From: Salinicoccus kekensis
Lineage (GTDB): Bacteria; Bacillota; Bacilli; Staphylococcales; Salinicoccaceae
Reading direction: 5' to 3'
Assembly (NCBI RefSeq): GCF_900220995.1
Contig: NZ_OBQF01000004.1
Coordinates: 124,001 to 188,000 of the forward strand
Length of the DNA: 64,000 bases
How positions within the stretch are numbered: the stretch's first letter is position 1; every line of letters starts with the position of its first letter. The notes under the pieces were generated by a model, which worked only from the letters and a program-made list of their open reading frames with translations, was not told the DNA's origin and did no database searches. This document shows, piece by piece, positions 34,057 to 42,746 of the stretch. The translations under genes and the position numbers were made by a program.

Positions 34057-34152
34057 GATCGTCTGCCTCCTTCGCCTTCAGTTTCCATATTATCATACCT
34101 CTTTATATTAAGTGCAACTCCCGCGCCTCTATCTGGTGCGCGGACGTAAAAA

Positions 34153-34181
34153 TACGGCGGGGGCAGTACGCCCCCACCGTA
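34153..34181 (-). terminator. Probable Rho-independent terminator
   Basis: A 12-bp stem with one mismatch (TACGGCGGGGGC / GCCCCCACCGTA) is followed on the minus strand by TTTTT. It is 10 nt past the small charged-protein gene. Confidence 0.75.
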
Positions 34182-34190
34182 AACATTCTT

Positions 34191-34394
34191 TTATATATGC
34201 CGTTCGCGCTTCTCGCTCTTCTGTTCCTGGACATCTTCCTCACGCTCGGCATCTTCTTTTATCTCACCGCTCGGCGGCTGGTCCGGGGGCACCTGTTCCC
34301 TGACTTCATCCCCGTTCACCTTTTCCTTCTCTTCCAGTTCCGCCTCGTCTTCACGTGTTGTCATCCGTTTATGCTCATCATTCTTCTTATCCAT
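34191..34394 (-). CDS. Small, highly charged hypothetical protein
   Basis: A 67-residue protein, almost half Glu, Asp, Lys and Arg, with a PPDQPP stretch. It is predicted disordered and soluble. The ATG at 34394 has AAGGAGGCG upstream, a strong reason to accept the gene. No family recognised. Confidence 0.65.
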   Translation of the reverse strand: MDKKNDEHKRMTTREDEAELEEKEKVNGDEVREQVPPDQPPSGEIKEDAEREEDVQEQKSEKRERHI

Positions 34395-34451
34395 TTGATA
34401 GCGCCTCCTTTTCCTTAACACTTCAATTCCCAAAATACATGGGAGGCTAAA

Positions 34452-35630
34452 CTATATTTCCTGTTTTTTTTCATGTCTGCCGTAAACAGCATGGAAAATG
34501 ACCAGGCCTGCCGCTATGGAAAGGACGAGCAGCTGGTACAGTCCGCCGTAACCGGTGAACGGCACGATCATTCCGAGAAAGAAGGGGCCGAAGCCGAGAC
34601 CGATCTCAAGCATGATGAAAAATGTTGAAGTCACAAGGCCGACATTCTCCCTTTTCGCGATCTTCACGCATACCGCCTGGGCGACCGACTGGAAATTCCC
34701 GAAGCCGAGGCCGATCAGGAAACCGGCAAGCAGGAGCACTCCCCCCGCCGCTGCCTGGCCGAGCGTGAAGAATCCGGCGGCCATGATGATGAAGGCCGGA
34801 TAGATGATGACATTTGCCCCGTATTTATCAAGCATCCTGCCCGTCACCGGGCGCGTCATCAGGATTGCTGCGGAATAGACAAGGAAGAACATGCTTGCGG
34901 CGGTGACCAGATCCAGCTCGATCGCATACAGGTTCAAAAAGGACAGCACCGCAGAATACGCGAGTCCCATGAAAAGGACCGAAAAGCCCATCGAAAGCAC
35001 ATCCTTGTCGATCATCACGAACCTGCCCCTCGGTGCACCTTCCGGACGCATCGTGTTATTGATCCTGATCAGCGGCAGCATCAATGAAACCGCGAGCACG
35101 GCAAGGCCGATGCAGGTGAGCATCGTATTGAAGCTGATGTGTTCAAGTACCAGGAACGACAAAAAAGGCCCGACTGCCGAGCCAAGGACCATGCTCAGGC
35201 TGAAGTAGCTGATGCCTTCGCCGCGCCGTTCCGGCGGGACTGAAACCGTCGCAAGCGTGTTCAGCGCGGTGCTGATCACGCCGGTTGCGATCCCGTTCAG
35301 AAGACGGACTGCAATCAGGAAATAAAGGCCGCCGTCTATGAAGTACAATGCATATGTAATGAAGAAGAAAACCGTCCCGATATACATGATCTTCTGTGCA
35401 CCCATGTTGTTGACCTGGTAGCCGGTGAGCGCGCGCCCGGCCAGCACCCCGACGATGAATACACTCGCCACGAATCCAGCGGTGGCGGGCGCCGCACCAT
35501 AATTCTCAATTGCCGTGCTGCCGACCGTCACCAGCGTCGAATACATCGAAAACATGACGATGAAATGAAATAAGAATATGATGATGAACTCCGGCGTCCA
35601 AATTTTCGCCCTGTATTTACTTTTAGACAA
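34452..35630 (-). CDS. MFS transporter
   Basis: A roughly 392-residue major-facilitator protein with 12 hydrophobic segments. The loop after TM2 (AGRALTGYQVNNMGAQKIMYIG) and RLLNGIATGVISTALNTLATVSVPPERRGEGISYFSL place it in the YhhS/staphylopine-exporter-like or multidrug MFS group. I favour the TTG at 35630, 8 nt after AAAGGAG; the upstream GTG overlaps the SD. The substrate is unknown, with no metallophore genes alongside. Confidence 0.82.
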   Translation of the reverse strand: MSKSKYRAKIWTPEFIIIFLFHFIVMFSMYSTLVTVGSTAIENYGAAPATAGFVASVFIVGVLAGRALTGYQVNNMGAQKIMYIGTVFFFITYALYFIDGGLYFLIAVRLLNGIATGVISTALNTLATVSVPPERRGEGISYFSLSMVLGSAVGPFLSFLVLEHISFNTMLTCIGLAVLAVSLMLPLIRINNTMRPEGAPRGRFVMIDKDVLSMGFSVLFMGLAYSAVLSFLNLYAIELDLVTAASMFFLVYSAAILMTRPVTGRMLDKYGANVIIYPAFIIMAAGFFTLGQAAAGGVLLLAGFLIGLGFGNFQSVAQAVCVKIAKRENVGLVTSTFFIMLEIGLGFGPFFLGMIVPFTGYGGLYQLLVLSIAAGLVIFHAVYGRHEKKQEI

Positions 35631-35658
35631 TGCGTCCACTCCTTTACTGCAACCACAA

Positions 35659-35685
35659 AAACCAGTAACATGCCGTTACTGGTTT
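35659..35685 (-). terminator. Rho-independent terminator of pta-lipL
   Basis: A perfect 11-bp stem AAACCAGTAAC / GTTACTGGTTT with a 5-nt loop is followed on the minus strand by a short T-rich stretch. It starts at the lipL stop. Confidence 0.75.
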
Positions 35686-36511
35686 AAAGGTCTGAAAATA
35701 TCCTGCTGTCGAGGGCGCCCCTGATATCCTCGTTGCGCCTGATCATCCGCCGTACATATTCCGTGTACCTGCCGTCGAATTCCTCAGGCAGTGTGCCGGT
35801 ATTTTCCCGGTCGATCTTCAAGACATCCAAAAACTTATCAAGCATCTCATCCACGGTCCAGCTTTTTCCAAGGAGTTCATTTAAGGAAGCCATGACATCC
35901 GGCTCTATATCCGGGTACTGGAAGCGTGTCTCCGCATCCTTTTTTGCATGCCGGTAAAATTCCTTCATGACTTCCGCCCGCGCCGCCCCGCTTCCCGTGA
36001 CGCACAGGTAGATCTGAACGGCGACCCCGTCCCTGATCCGCCGCTGGGAGATGCCGGCGAATTTCCTGCCGTCTATGCTCAGATCATAACTTCCGGGGCA
36101 GTAGCTCCCGTGGATTTCATATGCTTCCACATCTGCATCGTCCAAAGCACTCCGGACCAGGCCGAGCATCAGATCGTAGCCGTCATCTATCGAGGGCGAA
36201 TGGCTTTTATTCATGATGAGCGAGATATTCAGCACCCCTTCATCAAGTACGACGCCGAGTCCCCCGCTGTTCCTGACTATGTAATCGTATCCCGCTCCGG
36301 ATAAATATGCGAGGCCGTCATGGAGGTGCGGCAGCCTGGCATCATGCAGTCCGAGGATGACGAAAGGATCATGGGTCCACGCCCGGAATTTGAAAGATCC
36401 GTCGCTGCTCACGGTTTCCTGAAGGGCGTCGTCAATCGCAAATGAATGGTACGGATGCGGCGTCACTTCAGGCGGGATGTAATCCCATTCTGCTTCAAAA
36501 AATTCATTCAT
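35684..36511 (-). CDS. lipL: Octanoyl-[GcvH]:protein N-octanoyltransferase (LipL-like)
   Basis: A 275-residue BPL/LplA/LipB-fold protein. The catalytic Cys is in GSYCPGSYDL (about residue 153) and Lys in DGRKFAGISQRR; the N-terminal RNSGGLGVVLDEGVLN matches LipL rather than LplA. It moves octanoyl groups from GcvH to E2 subunits in lipoate assembly. It overlaps the end of pta by 8 nt, the arrangement typical of staphylococci. Confidence 0.87.
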   Translation of the reverse strand: MNEFFEAEWDYIPPEVTPHPYHSFAIDDALQETVSSDGSFKFRAWTHDPFVILGLHDARLPHLHDGLAYLSGAGYDYIVRNSGGLGVVLDEGVLNISLIMNKSHSPSIDDGYDLMLGLVRSALDDADVEAYEIHGSYCPGSYDLSIDGRKFAGISQRRIRDGVAVQIYLCVTGSGAARAEVMKEFYRHAKKDAETRFQYPDIEPDVMASLNELLGKSWTVDEMLDKFLDVLKIDRENTGTLPEEFDGRYTEYVRRMIRRNEDIRGALDSRIFSDL

Positions 36512-37496
36512 GGCCGTTCTTCAGTGCCAGTGCCTGTGTTGCGGTGAACAGTGCAAGGTTATACACTTCGTCCGTGGTGCAGCCGCGGGACAAGTCGTTC
36601 ACCGGCTGATTGAGGCCCTGCAGTATCGGACCGTATGCTTCAAAACCGCCGAGGCGCTGTGCGATTTTGTACCCTATGTTTCCGGCTTCGAGGTTCGGGA
36701 AGATGAAGACATTGGCATTGCCCTGGACTTCGGAATCCGGTGCCTTCTTCTCGGCGACACTCGGGACGAATGCTGCATCGAACTGGAATTCACCGTCGAT
36801 TGGGACGTCCGGGAGTTTATCCTTGGCATACTGTGCAGCCGTCCTGACGCGTTCGGTCTCTTCGGTCTTCGCCGAGCCCTTCGTCGAGAAGCTGAGCAGT
36901 GCCACCGTCGGATCCACATTGAAGCTCTGTGCGGTCTTTGCTGTTTCGACCGCCACTTCCGCCAGTTCCTCAGCGTTCAGGACCGGATTGATCGCACAGT
37001 CCCCCATGACATACAGCTCATCTTCGCGCAGCATGAAGAAGATCCCGCTCGTGCGCGAGACGCCGGGCTTCGTCTTGATGATCTGCAATGCCGGACGCAC
37101 AGTGTGCGGCGTGGAGTGCATGGCACCGGAAACCAGCCCGTCGGCTTTCCCCGTATAGACCATCATCGTTCCGAAGTAATTCACATCATTTATGATGTCG
37201 TCAGCCTGTTCTTTCGTCACTTTGCCGTTCCGCCTTTCGACGAAAGCGTCCGCAAGCTCTTCCTTATCATCACAGTTTACAGGATTGATGATCTCCAGGT
37301 TTTCAATATCAAGCGACTTTTCTTCGGCAAGCGCCCTGATCTCATCATGGTCCCCCAAAACGATGGGATGCACATAATCTGTCTTATTCAGTTCAATTGC
37401 CGCTTTCAATATTCTGCCGTCAACACCTTCAGGAAAAACGACTCTGACGTTTTCCCCTTCCAAGTTAGCTTTTAGTTTATCTAAAAATTGACTCAT
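36504..37496 (-). CDS. pta: Phosphate acetyltransferase
   Basis: A 330-residue phosphotransacetylase making acetyl phosphate from acetyl-CoA and phosphate, normal length for the short bacillary form. It has SGAMHSTPHTVRPALQIIKTKPGVSR, GDCAINP, LSFSTKGSAK and NVFIFPNLEAGNIGYKIAQRLGG. SD is AAGGAGG. Upstream lie a TATAAT (37530-37535 on the minus strand) with a weak -35 and a near-perfect cre at 37571-37584, the layout expected for CcpA activation of acetate overflow. Confidence 0.96.
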   Translation of the reverse strand: MSQFLDKLKANLEGENVRVVFPEGVDGRILKAAIELNKTDYVHPIVLGDHDEIRALAEEKSLDIENLEIINPVNCDDKEELADAFVERRNGKVTKEQADDIINDVNYFGTMMVYTGKADGLVSGAMHSTPHTVRPALQIIKTKPGVSRTSGIFFMLREDELYVMGDCAINPVLNAEELAEVAVETAKTAQSFNVDPTVALLSFSTKGSAKTEETERVRTAAQYAKDKLPDVPIDGEFQFDAAFVPSVAEKKAPDSEVQGNANVFIFPNLEAGNIGYKIAQRLGGFEAYGPILQGLNQPVNDLSRGCTTDEVYNLALFTATQALALKNGHE

Positions 37497-37529
37497 GGTT
37501 TCCTCCTTGAAAAGCCTATGTACGAAATT

Positions 37530-37584
37530 ATTATACCTTTTCTGTCACAATATTTCATCCTTAAATACTTTTAAAACGTTTTCA
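37530..37584 (-). promoter_or_regulatory. pta promoter (-10) with upstream cre
   Basis: TATAAT on the minus strand at 37530-37535 has no good -35. TTAAAACGTTTTCA (37571-37584) matches the cre consensus TGWAANCGNTNWCA at all but one position and is centred about 55 bp upstream of the expected transcription start. In Bacillus subtilis CcpA activates pta from an upstream cre. Confidence 0.65.
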
Positions 37585-37634
37585 GTTGGAGTAGAATAGA
37601 TATGATAACAATTAAAAAAGAGAGGTTTTTTAAA

Positions 37635-38381
37635 ATGAGCGAAGCTGTTTCAACACTGGATGGATGGTGGAGTCTGCATTTGCTGTACAATGTCGACTGG
37701 ACTTCATTGAAAACCCTGGAAGAATCAAAAAAAGACCATTTGATCGCTGAACTCCAATCTTTCCTGGAGCGGGAGGAAGAAGTTCATAAAAATAAAGAAG
37801 GCAGCTATTCATTTTACAATGTGACCGGCCAGAAAGCGGACATCATCCTCTGGATGCTGCGTCCGACCATTGATGAATTGAACAAACTGGAACTGGAATT
37901 CAATAAGCTCGGCATCAGGGACTACCTGATCCCGGCCTACTCATATGTATCCGTAATTGAGATGAGCGGATATCTTGCCAAGGAGTCGGATGAAGACCCG
38001 TATGAGAATCCTTATGTCCAAAGCCGCCTGTACCCGGAAGTGCCGAAGTCCAAGTACATCTGCTTCTATCCGATGGATAAAAAGCGCGATCTGGATGACA
38101 ACTGGTATATGCTTCCGATGGAGGAAAGACGCCGCCTGATGTATGACCACGGCATGATCGGCCGCCAGTATGCAGGCAAAGTCAAGCAGTTCATCACAGG
38201 CTCACAGGGGCTCGACAAGTATGAATGGGGCGTGACTTTATTCTCCGATGATATGCTTGAATTCAAGAACATCATCTATGAAATGAGGTTCGACGAAGCC
38301 TCTGCACGCTACGGCATATTCGGCGACTTCTATGTCGGTGTCCACCTTCCGGCTGACGAACTGTCCGATTTTTTCAAGTAG
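37635..38381 (+). CDS. hemQ: Coproheme decarboxylase (HemQ/ChdC)
   Basis: A 248-residue chlorite-dismutase-fold enzyme that decarboxylates coproheme III to protoheme in the Gram-positive haem pathway. Conserved parts include [24 protein letters not shown] (catalytic Tyr and Lys region) and [32 protein letters not shown] with the haem-ligand His region. The ATG at 37635 has AGAGAGG upstream. It is divergent from pta, as in staphylococci. Confidence 0.94.
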   Translation: MSEAVSTLDGWWSLHLLYNVDWTSLKTLEESKKDHLIAELQSFLEREEEVHKNKEGSYSFYNVTGQKADIILWMLRPTIDELNKLELEFNKLGIRDYLIPAYSYVSVIEMSGYLAKESDEDPYENPYVQSRLYPEVPKSKYICFYPMDKKRDLDDNWYMLPMEERRRLMYDHGMIGRQYAGKVKQFITGSQGLDKYEWGVTLFSDDMLEFKNIIYEMRFDEASARYGIFGDFYVGVHLPADELSDFFK

Positions 38382-38452
38382 GCAGATGTTTGAACACCAG
38401 GAAAATCGGATATAACACAATGCTGGATTAAATAATTCGAAGGGGTGTTGAC

Positions 38453-38542
38453 ATGGGCCGTTTAATAAGGAGACTTGCAATAGTTCTGGCACCTATAATC
38501 ATTAAGAAAATATTCAATAAGAATAAGTCGGGTAAAAAATAA
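38453..38542 (+). CDS. Small cationic peptide gene (29 residues)
   Basis: An ORF of 29 codons with an AAGGGG SD, preceded by its own gap and followed within 6 nt by a strong terminator. The peptide begins MGRLIRRLAIVLAPIIIKK and ends in a Lys/Asn-rich tail, giving a short hydrophobic helix flanked by basic residues. It could associate with the membrane. No homologue is recognised and no function is assigned. The SD and terminator argue that it is a real gene. Confidence 0.6.
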   Translation: MGRLIRRLAIVLAPIIIKKIFNKNKSGKK

Positions 38543-38547
38543 TTTGG

Positions 38548-38580
38548 AAATGCCGGGTGCGGGGTCATCCGGCATTTTTT
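38548..38580 (+). terminator. Rho-independent terminator after the small peptide gene
   Basis: A 9-bp stem AAATGCCGG / CCGGCATTT with a 12-nt loop is followed by a T run. Confidence 0.88.
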
Positions 38581-38632
38581 ATAAATTGTTGCTTCTGATA
38601 TGATGGACTAAAACAGTAAATGAGGAAAGCTT

Positions 38633-38860
38633 ATGTCATCGAATATCAACAGATCAAAAAGATGGATACTCATATTTACAGGCACTGTAACCTCGGTCGT
38701 GGCAGTGCTGTTACTGGTCGTGGGCCTGATTTTCATCATTGCCGAAGGCGACTGGTTCGGGCTCGCCATAGTGATTTTCGGGCTGATTTCAATCTGGTTT
38801 GCACAACGGGAATTCAAGGAATATATGCAGCTGAAGAAAGAAGCGGATGAAATGAGGTAA
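38633..38860 (+). CDS. Small membrane protein, two TM segments
   Basis: A 75-residue protein with a basic N-terminus, two hydrophobic helices (about 11-36 and 42-56) and an amphipathic charged tail. TGAGGAAAG lies upstream. No family recognised. Confidence 0.65.
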   Translation: MSSNINRSKRWILIFTGTVTSVVAVLLLVVGLIFIIAEGDWFGLAIVIFGLISIWFAQREFKEYMQLKKEADEMR

Positions 38861-39024
38861 CGGGGTTAAATTACACGGCACGGGTCAGCCTAAATGTGTA
38901 TTTTAACCGAGTTTCCAGAAATGGTTTGAAAAATGTCCGGGATTCACTTACTATTCAATTATAGCCGGATTTAAACGAACCAAATTTAAGTGAAGGAATC
39001 CATAGATTGAAGGAGGTAATTCAA

Positions 39025-39264
39025 ATGGCATTTGTCATTACCCAGCCGTGTATCGGTGAGAAAGCAGGAGACTGCGTTGATGTCTGCCCGGTCGACTGCA
39101 TAGAAGAAGGCGAAGATCAGTACTTCATCGACCCGGATATCTGCATCGACTGCGGTGCATGTGTTACGGTCTGCCCTGTAGAAGCGATCATCGAAGAATA
39201 CGATATGACGCCGGAAGACGAGCCGTTTTTCGAAAAAGCGAAGAAGTTCTACGGCCTCGCATAA
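39025..39264 (+). CDS. Ferredoxin, two-cluster (3Fe-4S/4Fe-4S)
   Basis: A 79-residue bacterial ferredoxin. The first cluster region is ITQPCIGEKAGDCVDVCPVDC, the pattern of seven-iron ferredoxins; the second is CIDCGACVTVCPVE. It shuttles electrons in the cytoplasm. The ATG at 39025 has AAGGAGG upstream. It is monocistronic with its own terminator. Confidence 0.94.
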   Translation: MAFVITQPCIGEKAGDCVDVCPVDCIEEGEDQYFIDPDICIDCGACVTVCPVEAIIEEYDMTPEDEPFFEKAKKFYGLA

Positions 39265-39281
39265 TAGATGGAAATACTTAT

Positions 39282-39310
39282 GGCCGGACCTCACAGAGGT
39301 CCGGTCTTTG
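39282..39310 (+). terminator. Rho-independent terminator of the ferredoxin gene
   Basis: A 10-bp stem GGCCGGACCT / AGGTCCGGTC (one G-T pair) with a 5-nt loop is followed by TTTGTTTT. Confidence 0.85.
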
Positions 39311-39377
39311 TTTTGCCGTAATTCAGCCGGACTTTCCCAAAATAAAAAGCCGCACCCCGAATGGATGCAGCCAATGC

Positions 39378-39740
39378 TCAAATCCTCGCTATTCCAATGA
39401 TCACCATCACCCAGGCAGCGAGGAACAGTACGCCGCCGATCGGAGTGATGGCACCGAGCACCGAAATACCTGAGACCGCGAGTATATACAGTGATCCGCT
39501 GAAAAATATGATGCCTGCAAACATCAGCCACCCCGCCGCGTTCATCGGCATGTCCGTGAGCCCGATCAGGATCCCCACCGCGATCAGCCCCGCTGCGTGG
39601 AACATCTGATACTGCACTGCCGTTTCCCATACGCCGAGGTAGTGGTCGCTGATTTTCCCTTCGAGGCCGTGTGCCCCGAATGCACCCAGTGCGACTGATA
39701 TGAAGGCGTTCACTGCCCCCAGAATTACAAATAATTTCAT
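39378..39740 (-). CDS. DUF423 membrane protein (YwdK-like)
   Basis: A 120-residue protein with four hydrophobic helices and the DUF423 signature [12 protein letters not shown] near the N-terminus plus [13 protein letters not shown]. It is conserved in Gram-positives; function unknown. It follows ywdI and ung in the same direction, as in Bacillus. Confidence 0.86.
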   Translation of the reverse strand: MKLFVILGAVNAFISVALGAFGAHGLEGKISDHYLGVWETAVQYQMFHAAGLIAVGILIGLTDMPMNAAGWLMFAGIIFFSGSLYILAVSGISVLGAITPIGGVLFLAAWVMVIIGIARI

Positions 39741-39759
39741 TTCTCTTTACTCCCTGCTG

Positions 39760-40035
39760 TTAAAAATCAAAAATCGAATTGTCCGTCCGTTTTTCTTCAG
39801 GCGGCCTGCCCTCTTTTTTGCTGCCGCCCATCATTTCAAGCATTTTTTTATCCTTATCCGTGAGGTCCGGCTCCGCTTCTTCCGTTGCTGCGCGGGTCGT
39901 GCCCGGCCCTTCCGCCTTCAGTAGGCTGACCAGCGTCTCGACTGCATACAGATGCTTCTCGAACTCATGGGGCAGGCTTGAGACTTCGAGCATATGGAGC
40001 TCCGACTTTATCTGGCTGATGATCTCACGCTTCAC
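39760..40035 (-). CDS. ywdI: YwdI-family small protein (DUF5327)
   Basis: A 91-residue soluble protein matching the YwdI type in pattern: an N-terminal helix ([17 protein letters not shown]) and a charged, low-complexity C-terminus. Its start overlaps the ung stop by 4 nt. Function unknown. Confidence 0.75.
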   Translation of the reverse strand: MKREIISQIKSELHMLEVSSLPHEFEKHLYAVETLVSLLKAEGPGTTRAATEEAEPDLTDKDKKMLEMMGGSKKEGRPPEEKRTDNSIFDF

Positions 40036-40685
40036 GTCCGCTCACTCCAGTCCACCGGCGTCCGCCCGTTTTCCTCCAGGTATTCGTTCGTCCGGCTGAA
40101 CGGCCTCGAACCGAAGAATCCCCTATATGCGGATAAAGGGCTGGGATGCACGGATTTTATTATCAGATGTTTTGAGCCGTCTATGAGTGCCTCTTTTTTC
40201 TGGGCGGGTTTGCCCCAGAGTATGAACACGACATTTTCAAGCTCTTCGGACACCACCTTGATCACGCTGTCCGTGAATTTCTCCCAGCCAAGCCCGCGGT
40301 GTGAATTCGCTTCATGCGCATCCACGGTGAGGACCGTGTTGAGCAGCAGCACGCCCTGTGCCGCCCAGTCTTTCAGGCTGCCGCCTGTGCGTCTGATCCC
40401 GAGGTCCTCCTCAAGCTCTTTATATATGTTCCGGAGTGACGGCGGGATCTTGATGCCTTCATTCACCGAGAAAGCAAGTCCGTGCGACTGCCTTTCCCCG
40501 TGGTAGGGATCCTGGCCGAGTATGACCACCCTGACATTTTCAAATGATGTCAATTCGAATGCCGTATATATTTCATCCCTTGGCGGGAAAACTTTGCCGT
40601 TTTCATATTTATCCTCCAACACCGCTTCCAGTGTGCTGAAATCATGTTCTTCCTTTATTTTTGCGAATACTTCCGACCATTCCAT
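40032..40685 (-). CDS. ung: Uracil-DNA glycosylase
   Basis: A 217-residue family 1 UDG removing uracil from DNA. It has the water-activating GQDPYHG near residue 63 and the leucine loop [18 protein letters not shown]. The ATG at 40685 is chosen because GAGGTGATGTA precedes it directly; an ORF extension of eight codons upstream lacks an SD. It is first in an ung-ywdI-ywdK unit. Confidence 0.96.
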   Translation of the reverse strand: MEWSEVFAKIKEEHDFSTLEAVLEDKYENGKVFPPRDEIYTAFELTSFENVRVVILGQDPYHGERQSHGLAFSVNEGIKIPPSLRNIYKELEEDLGIRRTGGSLKDWAAQGVLLLNTVLTVDAHEANSHRGLGWEKFTDSVIKVVSEELENVVFILWGKPAQKKEALIDGSKHLIIKSVHPSPLSAYRGFFGSRPFSRTNEYLEENGRTPVDWSERT

Positions 40686-40801
40686 TACATCACCTCTTTT
40701 AAAATTCAATTATACCATTCAAGTAAGCAATGCTCTAGAATTACAGCGTCAAATATAGTAAAATATCATTATTAATCTATTAGAGGAAAAGAGGAACTTT
40801 T

Positions 40802-41632
40802 ATGCAGCTTCAAAAGACCCTGACCATCGCGGGTACGGACGTCAGCGGAGGCGCGGGTATAGCCGCCGACCTGAAAACATTCCAGGAACATGAAACTTAC
40901 GGGATGTCCGTCATTGTGACCACAGTGACGATGGATCCAAAAACATGGTCCCACCGGGTATTCCCTACGGCTCTCGAAGTCGTGGATTCACAGATAGAAA
41001 CAGCTTTATCCATTTCACCGGATGCCATCAAGACCGGTATGCTGCCTTCGGAGGAAGTGATTGAGAGGGCGAAGACAGCATTCCTGAACAGCGGTGCAAA
41101 ATTCTTCGTCATCGATCCGGTCATGGTCTGTAAAGGTGATGATGAAGTGCTCAATCCGGGTCTTGTGGATGCGATGATCGAACATCTGCTGCCGCATGCA
41201 ACGATCGTCACCCCGAACCTGGTTGAAGCGGGCCATCTGACCCGCCGCAAGACACCCAAAACACTGGACGAAGTTAAAGAATGTGCAGTGGAGATCGTAA
41301 GGCAGGGTGCACAGCATGTCATCATCAAAGGCGGTACAGGCATCGAGGGTGACAAAGCGATTGATGTATACTATGATGGTGACGAATTCCACCTTTTGAC
41401 AACCGAGAAGATCGATGCATCATACAACCACGGTGCAGGATGCACATTCGCTGCAGCAATCACCGCAAAGCTCGCCAAAGGTGAAACACCTCTTGAAGCT
41501 GTACGGTCAGCCAAGGCGTTCGTCACTTCAGCAATCAAGAACGGCTGGAGATTGAATGAACATGTCGGTGTCGTCAGACACGGCGCAGCGAATACAGTGG
41601 AAGAAATCAAAGTAAAAGAAGAACAGATTTAA
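40802..41632 (+). CDS. pdxK: Pyridoxine/pyridoxal kinase (ThiD-like PdxK)
   Basis: A 276-residue ribokinase-fold enzyme of the Bacillus/Staphylococcus PdxK group, long annotated as thiD. It has AGTDVSGGAGIAADLKTF at the N-terminus, FVIDPVMVCKGDD and the DASYNHGAGCTFAAAITA anion-hole region with the group's Cys. It phosphorylates pyridoxal/pyridoxine; hydroxymethylpyrimidine is a possible second substrate. It is divergent from ung, as in staphylococci. Confidence 0.88.
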   Translation: MQLQKTLTIAGTDVSGGAGIAADLKTFQEHETYGMSVIVTTVTMDPKTWSHRVFPTALEVVDSQIETALSISPDAIKTGMLPSEEVIERAKTAFLNSGAKFFVIDPVMVCKGDDEVLNPGLVDAMIEHLLPHATIVTPNLVEAGHLTRRKTPKTLDEVKECAVEIVRQGAQHVIIKGGTGIEGDKAIDVYYDGDEFHLLTTEKIDASYNHGAGCTFAAAITAKLAKGETPLEAVRSAKAFVTSAIKNGWRLNEHVGVVRHGAANTVEEIKVKEEQI

Positions 41633-41657
41633 AAGAGATAGCCTGCCTATCTCTTTT
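41631..41657 (+). terminator. Rho-independent terminator of pdxK
   Basis: A perfect 11-bp stem AAAAGAGATAG / CTATCTCTTTT with a 5-nt loop overlaps the pdxK stop. Confidence 0.85.
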
Positions 41658-41695
41658 AAATTGAATTCATATGCAGAAGTGGGAGTGGCATTTTA

Positions 41696-42055
41696 ATGGA
41701 GAAGATTGACCGTGAGAAAGTGCAGGAAATACTGAATCAATATCAGGACCGTCCTGTCTATATACACGTTGAGATCACAAGTGGGGTCTACGCGGACCAC
41801 TTGGACGAGAACATCTTTAATGCAGGCACATTCCTGCGGAACATCCAGGTCGAGTTTGTTCAGGGTGCCATCCGGGGCGGCAGGAACGGTCAGTACCGTG
41901 TCGGATTGAAGCTTGTGAACGGCGGATGGATCTATGTACTCGGCCTGACGCACTATGTCATCAACGAGAATGATGAATTCATCATGCACGGCTTTGATCA
42001 TGAAGGGAAACTGGCCAGTGCTTTGGAAATATCTTCTAATGAGTTTTTCAAATAG
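41696..42055 (+). CDS. yojF: YojF family protein (DUF1806)
   Basis: A 119-residue soluble protein: RPVYIHVEITSGVYA and GRNGQYRVGLKLVNGGWIYVLGLTHYVINENDEFIMHGFD match YojF. It lies immediately before bshB2, the usual pairing in Bacillus and Staphylococcus, suggesting a link to bacillithiol formation. Biochemical role unknown. Confidence 0.86.
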   Translation: MEKIDREKVQEILNQYQDRPVYIHVEITSGVYADHLDENIFNAGTFLRNIQVEFVQGAIRGGRNGQYRVGLKLVNGGWIYVLGLTHYVINENDEFIMHGFDHEGKLASALEISSNEFFK

Positions 42056-42067
42056 GAGGAAATCGGA

Positions 42068-42736
42068 ATGGAAAAAGAAAGACATGTTTTAGTCGTCTTC
42101 CCCCACCCGGATGATGAGGCATTCGGTGTCTCCGGCACCATCATGAAATACATCGATTCAGGCGTGCCGGTGACTTACGCCTGCCTGACTTACGGTGACA
42201 TGGGAAGAAGCCTCGGGTATCCTCCTTTCGCAACGCGGGAATCATTGCATGATATAAGGAAGCAGGAAGTCGAGAAAAGTGCTAGAATAATGAAGCTGAC
42301 TGATTTAAGGCTTCTTGGCTACCGTGATAAGACACTCGAATTTGAACCGCCCGGCCACCTGGCTTCAGTCATCAAAGAGCTGATAGACGAACTCAACACC
42401 TCAAGAATCATTTCCTTCTATCCGGGGTATTCTGTCCATCCTGACCATGAGGCGACTGCGGAAGCCGTTGTGAGTGCTGTAAAGGATATGTCGCCTGAAA
42501 AAAGACCGGCCCTCCAGCTCGTCGCTTTTGATAAAGGTACATTGGAGGACCTCGGGGACCCTGACATCATCAATGACATCACCGGCTATGAAGACAGGAA
42601 AGAAGATGTGATGGCGGCTCATATTTCTCAGACCGGCCCGCTGCTGAAACGGCTGGCTGCGGACACTGTGGAAGGCCAGGAAACAAGGGAAGCTTATTTA
42701 AAGTTAGAACAATTTTACAGTTATGATATAGATTAA
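42068..42736 (+). CDS. bshB2: Bacillithiol biosynthesis deacetylase BshB2
   Basis: A 222-residue LmbE/PIG-L-family zinc deacetylase. Zinc ligands are in FPHPDDEAFG (residues about 12-21) and HPDHEAT. It deacetylates GlcNAc-malate in bacillithiol synthesis. A GGAGGAAATCGGA stretch precedes the ATG. It is the middle gene of yojF-bshB2-folE2. Confidence 0.92.
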   Translation: MEKERHVLVVFPHPDDEAFGVSGTIMKYIDSGVPVTYACLTYGDMGRSLGYPPFATRESLHDIRKQEVEKSARIMKLTDLRLLGYRDKTLEFEPPGHLASVIKELIDELNTSRIISFYPGYSVHPDHEATAEAVVSAVKDMSPEKRPALQLVAFDKGTLEDLGDPDIINDITGYEDRKEDVMAAHISQTGPLLKRLAADTVEGQETREAYLKLEQFYSYDID

Positions 42737-42746
42737 GGAGATTATT

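Noticed and set aside
36510-37475. Plus-strand ORF of 321 codons opposite pta
   Set aside because: Complete overlap with pta in antisense, rich in Cys, Arg and His with no domain; a shadow frame.
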